The notes: generated by a model not told the origin, from the sequence alone. Counted from the stretch's first letter, positions 9,006 to 17,700 are shown. The stretch is DNA of 20,000 nucleotides from Theodoxus fluviatilis (GCA_034096865.1 JAWQFJ010000490.1:110871-130870); one strand, 5' to 3'. Numbers and translations are program-made.

Positions 9006-9044
9006 AGGGGAGATTACCATGGGGTGAAATATGTTATCTCCCCT
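9006..9044. repeat. Short inverted repeat AGGGGAGAT / ATCTCCCCT
   Basis: A perfect 9-bp inverted repeat (9006-9014 and 9036-9044) encloses 21 bases. The AGGGGAGAT word recurs at 17519-17527, and CCTCCCCTTT occurs near 9834, which suggests a dispersed element terminus. No transposase is nearby. Confidence 0.5.
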
Positions 9045-9177
9045 TTTGACTGCTTTCAAATTATTTAATTTTCAATGAGGAGGCCTGTTCTTGAATTGAG
9101 GTGCACCCACTGTCCTCTCCTCTTGGATCGGCCTTCTTGCATCTACTGGTCTAGTAGTGATAGTAGAGGTACATATA

Positions 9178-9238
9178 ATAATATTAGTAGCAGCAGTAGT
9201 AGTAGTAATAGTAGTAGTAGCAGTAGTAGTAGTAGAAA
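9178..9238 (+). repeat. Imperfect (AGT/AGC)n microsatellite
   Basis: The tract is AGT with interspersed AGC and AAT triplets. It overlaps a Thr-rich - strand open frame (9072-9320) that is a product of the repeat. Confidence 0.85.
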
Positions 9239-9432
9239 CTAAGCAGCATTCTCTGCTTCCCCAAGCCTCATTTCTGGAGAAGAGTACAGAGAGCGACCGC
9301 CCTTCTGAACAGCCATGCACTGTATAGAGTCAGTGTCCCAGGGTGTTGTGTAGCATAATGCAGTAGAAGTAGTGTGAAATAGGTTGGAGCACCTGGCTGC
9401 TCCATTATACAATGCGCTGCATAGCAGGCCTA

Positions 9433-9947
9433 AGGCTTGTTCAGGAGGCGCAGCGCTGCAAAGTGCTGCTCAGCGCTGCATGTGATTCACTCCTGAACAG
9501 CAATTTTGGGGCGTGATTCACTCAGCGCTGAGCAGCGCTGTGAATCACCAATCCGACATGATTCAGACGATTTTGCATCAAATTCAAAATGGTGTCTTTG
9601 ATCCTGCACTGGCAGTCGATGCGTAAAATAACCCTCAGAAACATCATTTTGGGACTGGAACGGGCTTTATTTGCCCCAAGCGCCCTGTATGCGCGAGTAA
9701 TGGCAAGTAAGGATGACACAGTAGTGGACTTTATTCATGCAGAATACATATAAACGTGCATAAACAATGTCTGTGGCAAAGAAAACACTTTCTTCGCGTC
9801 TATCAACACAACATGGGGCGCAGAACATTTACCTCCCCTTTAACAAGTGAAGCGCTGCACTACATCTTAGGTGTTCAGGAGAGGCAAAGAGCGCTCAATT
9901 GCCAACATGAAGCGCTCATGCAGCGCGTTGTACTCCTGAACAAGCCT
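9433..9947. mobile_element. Candidate MITE with perfect 15-bp TIRs and nested palindromes
   Basis: AGGCTTGTTCAGGAG at 9433-9447 is matched by its exact reverse complement at 9933-9947, giving a 515-bp element. Each end is itself an inverted structure: GTTCAGGAG and CTCCTGAAC occur as an outer/inner pair at both ends (inner copies near 9491-9499 and 9873-9881). AGCGCT palindromes cluster under both termini, and GTGATTCAC/GTGAATCAC flank one cluster near 9513-9547. Subterminal repeats of this kind are typical transposase-binding regions. Flanks CTA (9430-9432) and CTT (9948-9950) might be a decayed 3-bp target duplication, so the superfamily is undetermined. The interior has a 65-codon - strand frame (9522-9719) with no recognisable domain. 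Non-autonomous. Confidence 0.65.
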
Positions 9948-9964
9948 CTTGGGTCACACCACAT

Positions 9965-10289
9965 GGTTCATTCAAATGACCTGTGTAGAGATGGCCGATT
10001 CATTTAAATGCACTTGTGTAGAGATAGCTGATTCATTTAAATGGCCTTTGTAGAGATAGCTGATTCATTAGAATGGCTTGAATAGAGATAGCTGATTTAT
10101 TTAAATGGCCTGTGTAGAGAGAGCTGGTTCATTAGAATGGCTTGAATAGAGATAGCCGATTCATTTAAATGGACTTTGTAGAGATAGCTGATTCATTAGA
10201 ATGGCTTGAATAGAGATAGCTGATTCATTTAAATGGCCTGTGTAGAGATAGCTGATTCAATTACTTGGACTGTGCAGAGATAGCTGATG
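9965..10289 (+). repeat. 32-bp tandem array, about ten copies in alternating A/B types
   Basis: The unit is GATTCA, then a variable 14-16 base middle, then TAGAGATAGCT. Type A carries TTTAAATGG.CTGTG and type B carries TTAGAATGGCTTGAA. From left to right the copies read A, A, A, B, A, B, A, B, A and a diverged last copy. B copies are nearly identical to one another, so the recent amplification unit was the 64-bp A+B dimer. The array begins 17 bases after the MITE's right end. Confidence 0.9.
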
Positions 10290-10363
10290 ATTTACACAAG
10301 GAAGATTACCATTGCCTTGAGGCCAGGACCACCTCTCTGCCAGTTTGCTCTCAGAATCAGTGA

Positions 10364-10645
10364 AGTTTTATGGCCTGTCAGCTCTTGTAGATTATGTAAG
10401 ACCATTAACCAAGAAATCACTAGAACTAGTTAGAATACTATCAAGTCGCAATTTCCCTAATTATTCGCCTCTTACATAACACCTAGAGATAGGTGGGTGG
10501 AGGGAGTTTTATGGTCTATCAGCCTCCATAGGCTATGTAAGGTCATAAGGCAAGAAAATCACAAGAACAGTTTAGAGTAAGGGCTATTCAAGTCACAATG
10601 TCCCTATTTATTTGCCTCGTACGAAACGTTTAGGGAGACACGATG
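10364..10645 (+). repeat. Imperfect 141-bp tandem duplication
   Basis: AGTTTTATGG starts copy 1 at 10364 and copy 2 at 10505. The copies share ordered blocks (TATGTAAG, AAGAAA.TCAC, CAAGTC.CAAT.TCCCTA, TTCGCCTC or TTTGCCTC) with many substitutions and small indels. A third partial match of the preceding sequence (TTTGCTTTCAGA) lies at about 10677, suggesting an older, longer unit. No coding potential is seen. Confidence 0.75.
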
Positions 10646-10719
10646 GATCAACTCTCATCCCCAACTCATGGGGGAGTTTGCTTTCAGATTTGAGTAGTTA
10701 AGGTCACACACACCATGAC

Positions 10720-10748
10720 ACATTTAAATGGCTTGGGTATAGATAGCA
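10720..10748 (+). repeat. Stray diverged 32-bp unit
   Basis: ACATTTAAATGGCTTGGGTA followed by TAGATAGC resembles the units of the 9965-10289 array, 430 bases away and beyond the 141-bp duplication. This suggests that the array and the duplication once formed one larger repetitive block. Confidence 0.6.
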
Positions 10749-11567
10749 GTGCATACATAGTAAATATGAAATGTCTCCATTTGTAGGAGATGCCTTGTTG
10801 AACTACATGCAGATCTTTCTTCACACCACCTTGGAGATAATGAGAGAACTGAGGAGTTACATTTCCTTATCATCAGTTGGATGAAGCATTTTTTACTTGT
10901 TTTCCCTCTCCATTTCTCTAGAAAAATGTCTGCATTTCATTGCTGCAGCCATTCTGTCAAGTAGGTGTGAAATGTGAAGCTGTTGCTGTCATGTGACTTT
11001 TGATTGACGCACCTGGATCAGGCAAGATATCAATACAAAATGATTATTGACACCTGTGCACTGGGAATTTGTTCTGCAAATACTGGATGTCATGGTATGT
11101 GTACTTGTATTACAGGTACCTTTGCAATGTGATATACATGTATCTTATTCTCTAGTAAAGGTGACCACTTAAGGGCTACTTAGCTAAGCATGTCAGTGCT
11201 ATAAGTCCATGATCCCTTTTAATTCACACCTAAAGAAAGGAGTGTCCAGTGCTATGAAATACAAAAAATTATTAGTATCTTATTGTGAAGCGTAGTGAGC
11301 GTGATGAGGCATGCAGACCATAGAGGTCATCCACTGCATCTGACTCCATATCCAGCCATCTTGACATTGTCTTACCACTGGACTCAGTTGGTTGCAGATA
11401 TGAGAGTGAGGTTGATGTTGCGCAACTCTTTCTTGTGCAACTCTTGCTCGCACATCTCTTCTTGACTTGATGCAAAATCTTTGTGCAAATCATTCAGCCG
11501 GCCAGTCACCTGTGCACCCACAGACTTGCCGTGTCCCCCCAGTCCCAGGATGACTGAATGGCAACTC
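10749..11567. other. Non-coding, nothing recognised (left part)
   Basis: A/T-rich unique sequence. The - strand open frames at 11272-11493 and 11384-11653 partly overlap the unrecognised ORF described at 11568-11801 and lie in other frames; they could be remnants of the same sequence separated by frameshifts, but I see no domain. From 10749 to about 11270 nothing is recognised. Confidence 0.5.
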
Positions 11568-11801
11568 TTAGTTGATGCCGATGGACACACAAGATCTTGT
11601 TTTGCAAAGCTCTTTGTTGTCATTGACATTTTTCTTATTCCAAAATGCCTCATATAGTGATAGCCCTCCAGAGAAGTAGACTTTCTGCTCTGTCGAATTC
11701 AAGCCCACATAGTGCACGGTGGCAATCTTGGCATCATCTCTGACACGGGGATACATGCTGTATTGTTCGAGAATGTATGGTGGCAGAGGTAGTGAGGGCA
11801 A
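11568..11801 (-). CDS. Unrecognised coding-like ORF, possible exon or gene relic
   Basis: A 77-codon open frame reads leftward. The composition is protein-like: it includes YPRVRDDAKIATVHYVGL and KVYFSGGLSLYEAFWNKKN, with mixed charged and aromatic residues and no simple repeat. I do not recognise the family. An AG preceded by pyrimidine-rich sequence lies within the first part of the frame (about 11756-11765), so the real start could be an exon boundary. After the stop at 11568-11570, overlapping frames stay open to 11272, which could reflect a decayed longer gene with frameshifts. It may equally be an exon fragment carried by a transposable element, or chance. Confidence 0.25.
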   Translation of the reverse strand: MPSLPLPPYILEQYSMYPRVRDDAKIATVHYVGLNSTEQKVYFSGGLSLYEAFWNKKNVNDNKELCKTRSCVSIGIN

Positions 11802-13329
11802 ATTAATAAAGCACTACTGGTGGAGGACAATATTTGAAGCCGTGTTGTTTGAGGGATTTGTTTGAGTGATCATTGTGTGGATGAGGGGATAACAAACTGT
11901 TCACCTAACCCTATTCGGCACAATGTTTCCCGTTTGAAAGTAGGAGTGATGTGTATTACTTAGCATGCAATCCATGTCACCTTCCAATGTTTGTAGTATG
12001 GAACAGGTTTCTCTCTCATTAAGTCATTGTGGAGTGGTGGGATTCATTAAATCTGATAAGTATTAAGTATTTCATTGTACAATAAGTTTGATTGTCAAGA
12101 ATTTACAGTCAAGCTGATGATTTATGGAAATTCTTATGCTGTCAAGTTTGAAATTTGAAAAATTTTAATATTCTCTTTTCTAACGAAACTGATCGGCAAT
12201 AAGTCATTAGCATATGGATATGATAACTACACAGCTGTCATCCAAAATAATTTCATGTTGCATATATTCAGTGGTTATGCTACATTATTAATCAATAGTT
12301 ACAATGCGTTGCTTGAATATTCAACAGTTCCTGAAAACCTGTTATTGTTGTCCATTGAGGTTGAGAATGGGATCAAGTTGGTGAGCAGGGAAAAAATGAT
12401 CTGACAAATAAAAATATTTCTGAGATAATGCTCTTGCCTACACCCTTGCAGTATTGCATGTAGTTATTTTGAGCAGGACTGATGAATATGTCCCCCTCCC
12501 CCTTCCTTTCCAGGTGTGCCCTTGAAATTACGAATTGGTGCTTCCGTTCCAGTAAGCATTCCTTGCATTGGAGATGCAAACAAACTTCCACTGTGATATG
12601 TTAGTTTCTCACTATGTCCGCCATTATCTTCCCCAAAGTGAAAGTTTGTGTTTATTGTTGATTGTAAATAGGTAGTTTGATCTGTTCTTAAGCAAGTTCA
12701 CAGTTCAAGTTGTTGACTCCTCCTAATTGCATCGTATGTTTCCTTGCCTTATTGCACTGTGTGCATGTTGCCCATGGAATACTTTCATTCAATTGAAATG
12801 GTGATATGTATGCATGTTTTACAGTGATTTTATTTTTCTGTATTGTTTTTACAATTTATACCTATTTTGTTAGATGAAATTTGAAGCACTCCCAGCATTC
12901 CTAGTCTGGGTGGAGAACTGTCCACTAGAGAGAAAGGAGATAAGCTTGCCTTTGCACCGATTTTCTACTCCTTGTTATCAACTGTCTGTGTGCTTGCATG
13001 CAGTATACTTTAATAAAACTCTGCAAACTTTACTGGTACTATTTTCATTCATTTCCTTGGATTTATGTATAATTACAAATTCAGTTGTGCCAAGCTAAGA
13101 AGCTCTGTAGTTTGGTAGCTGCAAACCTTACATAAAAATGCGCTGGGCAAACTGTTTTCTAGGTTTGGCAACAAAGGGTTTTGTGTTTGACTCCTCTTGT
13201 TTACACAACATCCAAGAAATGGGCAGTACTACTCAGAGGACACAAACTGTCCTATTTGGTTTGAGATATATAGCAAGCAACTTCCAATCATTGCAGATGA
13301 GAGTGAAAGTGTACTTGCATGTGTATGTG

Positions 13330-13331
<2 letters not shown>
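11802..13331. other. Non-coding, nothing recognised
   Basis: A/T-rich unique sequence. The open frames at 12373-12591 (-), 12874-13098 (+) and 13138-13479 (+) lack domains; the last runs into a (GA)n tract. I see no splice-supported exon or repeat boundary here. Confidence 0.5.
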
Positions 13332-13372
<41 letters not shown>

Positions 13373-13398
13373 GAGAGAGACAGGGAGAGAGAGAGAGT
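13332..13398 (+). repeat. (GA)n microsatellite
   Basis: (GA)n runs at 13332-13370, then interrupted GGGG/CAGGG and a further GA tract to 13398. Overlapping Arg/Glu or Ser/Leu frames are artefacts. Confidence 0.95.
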
Positions 13399-13483
13399 AC
13401 TGATGGAAGGGTAAGAGAAATTGACAATCTATACTGTTCAATCATTTTGAAATCAAACTACTTAGATCTAAAATACTAATTTT

Positions 13484-13489
13484 TTTATT
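13484..13489 (-). promoter_or_regulatory. Possible polyadenylation signal of the mS38 gene
   Basis: TTTATT on + is AATAAA on the - strand, about 495 bases beyond the mS38 stop codon. It is the first AATAAA I find downstream on that strand. It lies in A/T-rich sequence where the word can occur by chance. Confidence 0.25.
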
Positions 13490-13719
13490 AAAAACTCCCA
13501 GGACTATCAAAGATAACATGGAAATAATGATTTCCATTACTGTATTAAACGCAACATGCTTGGAACAGATGCCAGCTGGGTTTTTGCCCACAGACTTTAC
13601 AAAAAGGTAGTTTGTATCATCTGCACACTTATAACATTCGTATGCTCATTTGGATCTTTGTATGAGATAAATTCATCTTGACAAAAGTTTCAACAATTGC
13701 TCTTTGCAACAGGAGCATT

Positions 13720-13721
13720 CA

Positions 13722-13763
<42 letters not shown>
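13720..13763 (+). repeat. (CA)n microsatellite
   Basis: About 20 CA dinucleotides with one ATA interruption, within the probable 3' UTR or 3' flank of the mS38 gene on the opposite strand. Confidence 0.95.
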
Positions 13764-13765
<2 letters not shown>

Positions 13766-13984
13766 CACATACAAATAAATGTACACATATTTCTTTAGTT
13801 CTTTGAACATCTTAGGAACGTTTTTGACATGATCAAATCTCACTTTCCTCCTCTTTCAGTAAAGAAAAGAAAAGACCCCTACACCCCCCTTGAAAGAAAA
13901 GAAAAGAAAAGGAAAAAACCCCACAAACCACACACAAACAAAAAGCCTAAATACAATCGTTCACCCTGTGACAGCAGCCAGGTT

Positions 13985-14670
13985 TCAAGGAGAAGGTTTC
14001 TTGGCAGTCTGCCTGATATCAATCCAGAAGCCCCCCCTCCTTGCCGCCTCCAGTTCACCCTTGATATGCTGCAGTGCGTCGTAGTTCTCCGCATCTCGTC
14101 TGATGTCTGCCAGCATGGCCTGAAAGGCAGCTTCCTTCTTCTTCTCCTTGGCCATTCTCTGCTTCTGCAGCACAAACTTCATCCGCTTGCGAAACTTTTT
14201 CAGCTGGTGCCGGTTCATCTTCCGCCGACGGATCTTCATGATGTTCTTGGCCTCGATGGCAGGCTTCTGGTTGCTGTTGACAACAGGTTCTGTGATTTCT
14301 GTGCCTGGAATCTGAATCTGTGGCATTTCCAGAGCGCTTCGAATGGGCAAGGTTGGACATTCAAGTGACTTATTCCCTATGTTCAGATTGTCCAGGATCA
14401 CTACTGAGTTATTCTGCGTGGTAGTGGGGCAGATGTACTTGTGGATGGGCAGCGCTGACGGTTGCAGGAAAAGTCCTGGAATTGGTGGATGACCAGTGGC
14501 GGTCTGCTGCCTGGTGGCGTGGTGTGCACACTTCAGCACTGTGGCAACCTTGGTGGAATTTTCCACAGACTGCATGCAGATTAAAGCTGCTTCCATGGGC
14601 AGTGTGGGATGCTGAGGTCTAGTGGACACACATCTTGTTGCTGTTGCAGCTCTTGGAACCCAAGACTTCC
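13985..14670 (-). CDS. AURKAIP1: Mitochondrial ribosomal protein mS38 (AURKAIP1 family), exon 2
   Basis: This exon encodes nearly all of the protein: 228 residues from a split Gly codon to the stop at 13987-13985. The acceptor on the - strand is TTTTTGCTTTCCAG, ending at 14671. Residues about 161-178 of the joined protein read KNIMKIRRRKMNRHQLKK, the signature of the mS38/AURKAIP1/COX24 family (DUF1713), a small-subunit mitoribosome protein that binds rRNA through this basic segment. A Lys/Arg-rich helix follows (KFVLQKQRMAKEKKKEAAFQ) and then the conserved Trp region (GGFWIDI, about 232-238). The N-terminal half is Pro/Thr-rich and poorly conserved, as is usual. The joined protein is 247 residues; human AURKAIP1 is about 199. 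It is expected in the mitochondrial matrix. The overlapping - frames at 13879-14175 and 14055-14360 are shadows. Confidence 0.92.
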
Positions 14671-14891
14671 CTGGAAAGCAAAAACCATAAGTAAAAATAT
14701 CTGTAAGTTAAAATCCATCTGGGTGGAAAATCCTATTAGGAAAGGAAAAACCATTAGGAAAGTAAACTTTACTACTTGCATAGGATGTAACTCATTGCAT
14801 ACATCCTTTCAGTCTATATTACTGTTATGTCAGACTTAGAAGCAAACACATCCATCAAAGAGTTGCTCTCTTTCCCCTGTGTATGTACACC

Positions 14892-14895
<4 letters not shown>

Positions 14896-14966
<71 letters not shown>

Positions 14967-15020
14967 CCTCTCTCTCTCTCTCTCTCTCTTTCACACACAC
15001 ACACACACACAAACACACAC
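14896..15020 (+). repeat. (CT)n-(CA)n compound microsatellite in the mS38 intron
   Basis: (CT)n at about 14896-14989 with one CTCCTCC interruption is followed by (CA)n at about 14992-15020. It lies inside the 543-bp intron 15213-14671 of the mS38 gene; in the sense orientation it reads (GT)n then (GA)n. Overlapping Arg/Glu or Ser/Leu open frames are artefacts. Confidence 0.95.
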
Positions 15021-15213
15021 ATACTCTGCTTTCTTTGCAACATGCCTGCAAATCACTTCCTGACCCCATTCCCATCCTGTGCCTCCCGTCATCCACATTG
15101 TGCATGCCATGGTTTCTATCAGAGCACTCAAGTGTGATGGCTTTCCACCTATCCTTCACTTCTATCCCACCAGAAAGTTTACAGCACCAAGCACATGGGG
15201 TCATCCTACTGAC

Positions 15214-15271
15214 CTGAGAAGATCAGGTTGTGTAGTGAAGAGCACAGTCTTTGCACTTGGTGAGAGGCCAT
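15214..15271 (-). CDS. AURKAIP1: Mitochondrial ribosomal protein mS38 (AURKAIP1 family), exon 1
   Basis: The start ATG at 15271-15269 sits in an excellent context (ATCAAGATGG). The exon encodes MASHQVQRLCSSLHNLIFS plus one base, then the donor CTCAG|GTCAGT. That phase-1 end joins exon 2's GG to make Gly, and the frame continues KSWVPRAATATRCVSTRP. The first 40 residues contain five Arg/Lys and no acidic residue and are Ser/Leu/Ala-rich, as expected for a cleavable mitochondrial presequence, which agrees with the product's location. The start and splice model are my reconstruction from sequence. An overlapping frame through this exon is also open (see the candidate 5' exon at 15794-15822). Confidence 0.78.
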
Positions 15272-15793
15272 CTTGATAATCTTGATGGGCAGCGACCTTT
15301 TCCACACTGAAACGAAATAAATTCGACCCATGCAACCCCCTAAATACAATTAAATGCGGGGTAAATTCAAGGGAAATGCCATGAGTTTCCATAGGTCGGA
15401 AATAAGTGAAACATATGAAAATACTGTTCGACAGCTAACTGCATTGTGAATGGCAACCACATTGATCACCTCAACAACTCAAACTTCAAAGAGCTCTCTG
15501 GAGTGCCAATACTTAGAAAAGCGAGTTAATTGTTGCCTACCAATGGCAATGCCTCAACGACCTGGCTGTTGTGGACTATTTATTCAGCTACTGATTCAGT
15601 GATTCCTCACCAGTTTAGACTTTCGTGTTGTATGATAATTGATACGAATGATGAATAAAATTGCTGTCAGAAACATAATTTAAAAAAAATCCACATCGAA
15701 GTGGAACAGTCTACAAATCAGTATCAAGCAACCTCTAAAGAAGATCTGCAATTCGCACCAGTGCAAGGGTGTGCAGACGCTGAGTCCTCTTAC
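15272..15793 (-). other. 5' UTR or first intron of the mS38 gene
   Basis: On the - strand an acceptor-like TTTATTTCGTTTCAG ends at 15307, 36 bases upstream of the mS38 start codon. A donor GTAAGA lies at 15793-15788. If both are used, a 487-bp 5' intron separates a short leader exon near 15794-15822 from the exon carrying the start. Otherwise this is upstream non-coding sequence. No repeat is evident. Confidence 0.4.
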
Positions 15794-15822
15794 GATGTGA
15801 TGATCGTCAAGGGCGCAGCCAT
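15794..15822 (-). CDS. Candidate 5' exon or uORF start upstream of mS38
   Basis: AACATGGCTGCGCCC on the - strand is a strong start context (A at -3, G at +4). The 29 bases from ATG run to ATC|GTAAGA, a good donor, and end in phase 2. Spliced to the acceptor at 15307 the frame stays open (starting MAAPLTIITS, then VEKVAAHQDYQDGLSPSAK) across exon 1 in a frame other than mS38, and stops early in exon 2, giving about 57 residues. It could be an upstream ORF that lowers mS38 translation, a leader exon whose ATG is not used, or chance. Confidence 0.3.
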
Positions 15823-16108
15823 GTTGTGAATATTCTCTGCAAAATATGCAAGTAAATAATAAAAATTAAGATAATTAAGAATGGCCTAGCATTAGTAAAA
15901 TACAATATTATGATAGTATTTATTTAAAAAATTGGGCAAAATCAATCTTGACCTTTGACCTAAACTCTTTGGGGGAAGTGCTCGAATCTCGTGACGATTA
16001 CACCGGTGTGCCTGTCTGCTACGAGCACCGAGTCAAAACAAAACCACACGTTTCACTCGCCGTTAGAACTGCCACCGACAGAGCTGTGGGAAGACAGAAA
16101 CCGCAACG
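15823..16108. promoter_or_regulatory. Candidate bidirectional promoter
   Basis: The segment separates a - strand start-like exon (ending 15822) from a + strand one (beginning 16109). Its right half is richer in CpG than most of the window (CTCGAATCTCGTGACG, CACTCGCCG) and the CpG-rich zone extends to about 16330. It includes TGACGATTAC (a half CRE-like word near 15993) and a perfect DR1 element (15949-15961). The left half is A/T-rich. No TATA box in a convincing position. Confidence 0.35.
15949..15961 (-). promoter_or_regulatory. Perfect DR1 nuclear-receptor element
   Basis: TGACCTTTGACCT on + is AGGTCA-A-AGGTCA on -, a direct repeat of two perfect half-sites spaced by one base. DR1 is the established site class for RXR, HNF4 and COUP-TF receptors. 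It lies about 130 bases upstream of the - strand leader candidate and 150 upstream of the + strand one. Function is inferred; AAGGTCA words also occur inside the element at 17842-18669, so it could be transposon-derived. Confidence 0.45.
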
Positions 16109-16135
16109 ATGAATCCATCGCACAACTTGTTGAAG
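16109..16135 (+). CDS. Candidate first coding exon of an unidentified + strand gene
   Basis: ATG at 16109 (context GCAACGATGA, A at -3) opens nine codons, MNPSHNLLK, ending in phase 0 at AAG|GTATGT, a good donor at 16136. It lies in the CpG-richer zone and faces away from the mS38 gene. No partner exon is certain; the coding-like frame at 19390-19626 also starts in phase 0. I do not recognise the protein. The exon is too short for composition to help, so the call rests only on start and donor contexts and on position. Confidence 0.3.
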
Positions 16136-17583
16136 GTATGTTGTCGAAAATGGCTGGCAATCGATAGTCAGCGTGTGACAGCGTCGCACTCCACGCCAAT
16201 GGGCCTGGCTCTCGATTCTGATTAGGCATTAGCAGTGACATTTCCACTCTCGCAATATGTATGCGTGTCAACGCGCGGATGCGTTATACTTTCAGAAAGA
16301 GAAATTCTCCGTGCATTCGCGACACTTTCACCACACCATTCTTGCCTTGCGGGTTGACAAAGATCTGTCAACTTCTAAACCCGATCATTCGGATTAGAAC
16401 ACATAGTAAAGAAGTATTGTTGCATGAACAGTATTGACGAGAAATTTTTGGATAATTGAGAATGTGTGACGTCTTGACGAGTTGTAAGTCTGCACTACAA
16501 AACACTCAAAGCGATCGTAAGGTGTTTTGTTTTTATGCCCAGGTTTGGGAGAACCCCAGTATATATATAGGCACCATAAAAGGCACAATTCAATGAGCCA
16601 TATTGTGTTCAACTGACTTGTATGATAGTTTTGCACGGTGGATGGTTTTGGTGATGAGGAAAATGCGATTAATTTGAAACACTGAACAATGCAAGTACAA
16701 GGCTAAGGACGACATGATCTTTATGGCAAAAGGATTATACATTTCTGCAGTATCTGAGTTCATTACATGAGTAACATCTTCATTTTGTTTCTGGTGCATA
16801 GCCATCTGTAGGTAGGGCCTAAATGATGCAGTAATTTAACTGTGATTTGATTTTATGCATACACAACTGCATATCTTTATCAGCAGAATGGGAGATGCAG
16901 GAACAAAGACCCTATTGCAGATAGGTTGATATTCTCAGTTTTGTGTGGATACAAAGATCTTGCATGAGCATTATGTAACAATTGTTGGAATGTGATCAAA
17001 CCACACAGGTCTTGTTGTAGAAAGAGATGGAAATAAAACCTTGCAGTGTCATTTTAGAATTTATGCTAATGCACAAATGATTCCAGCCCTCATGAACATT
17101 TGTATAGATCTAATTTTCAGAGAGGTTATGTGGTTAAAGATGAGTCTCCAAGAGTGTTATGGTAAATAATGGTGAAGCATCAATTTGGTCTATTTTTCCA
17201 TAAGTGAGCTCTCTGTGACCTGAAATATTTGTAAGAGTTTATTCATCAATTTTTTTGTGTGTTTGAAGGAAACTGTAACTCAAGGTATGATTCTGTTCCA
17301 GCTCCTTAGTAAAATCATCCTGCTGCTACCTCTTCTGCTTGTTGCTTCTGTTCCTTTTTTCCCCCTACCCCTCCCACCTGTACTTGTTCTCATCCTTCTA
17401 ATTGTGACTGGATACTTATAGTAGTCCATCATCCCTTGTAGCAGAAATGAGAATCAGAAATAGGCATTGTAGGTAAACACCTTGAATCAGCTGACAGCAG
17501 ACAGATTCTTTTGTAAAAGGGGAGATCACTCTTGCAGCATGACATATCCTGTTGTTAAAAAAAAGTATTAAATGTTTTTGTTA
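16136..17583. other. Non-coding, possibly an intron; nothing recognised
   Basis: The first 200 bases remain CpG-richer (CGATAG, GTCGCACTCCACG, AACGCGCGGATGCG), then the sequence becomes A/T-rich and unique. The - strand frames at 16053-16271, 16394-16636 and 16590-16805 show no domain. An AGGGGAGAT word at 17519-17527 matches the arm of the inverted repeat at 9006-9044. Confidence 0.5.
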
Positions 17584-17700
17584 TTGGTTTGCCCCAATGC
17601 AGGGACCACCCCTGTGGGTTGGGGGTAAGATTAGACCCACCACATCATAAAAGGTCAACAAACAGGGAGATTTTGACTTTACTTGCTCTTTTTCTAACTA
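17584..17700. mobile_element. Degenerate dispersed-repeat fragment
   Basis: GGGACCACCCCTGTGGGTTG followed by GGGGTAAGATTAGACCCACC and CATCATAAAAGGTC resembles a repeat I associate with gastropod sequences. It is recalled as a pattern, not verified, and boundaries are not visible. There is no coding frame of note. Confidence 0.3.

Noticed and set aside
9522..9719. - strand frame inside the MITE as a transposase remnant
   Set aside because: No DDE/DDD motif, no DNA-binding domain and no continuation are visible. It could be a fragment, but the sequence alone does not support it.
13829..14368. + strand 179-codon frame over the mS38 exon
   Set aside because: The antisense of a G/C-richer coding exon. 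The - strand has the family motif and matched splice sites.
16550..16570. TATATATATAGG as a TATA box
   Set aside because: No start exon or initiator is seen at the expected distance, and A/T-rich words are common here.
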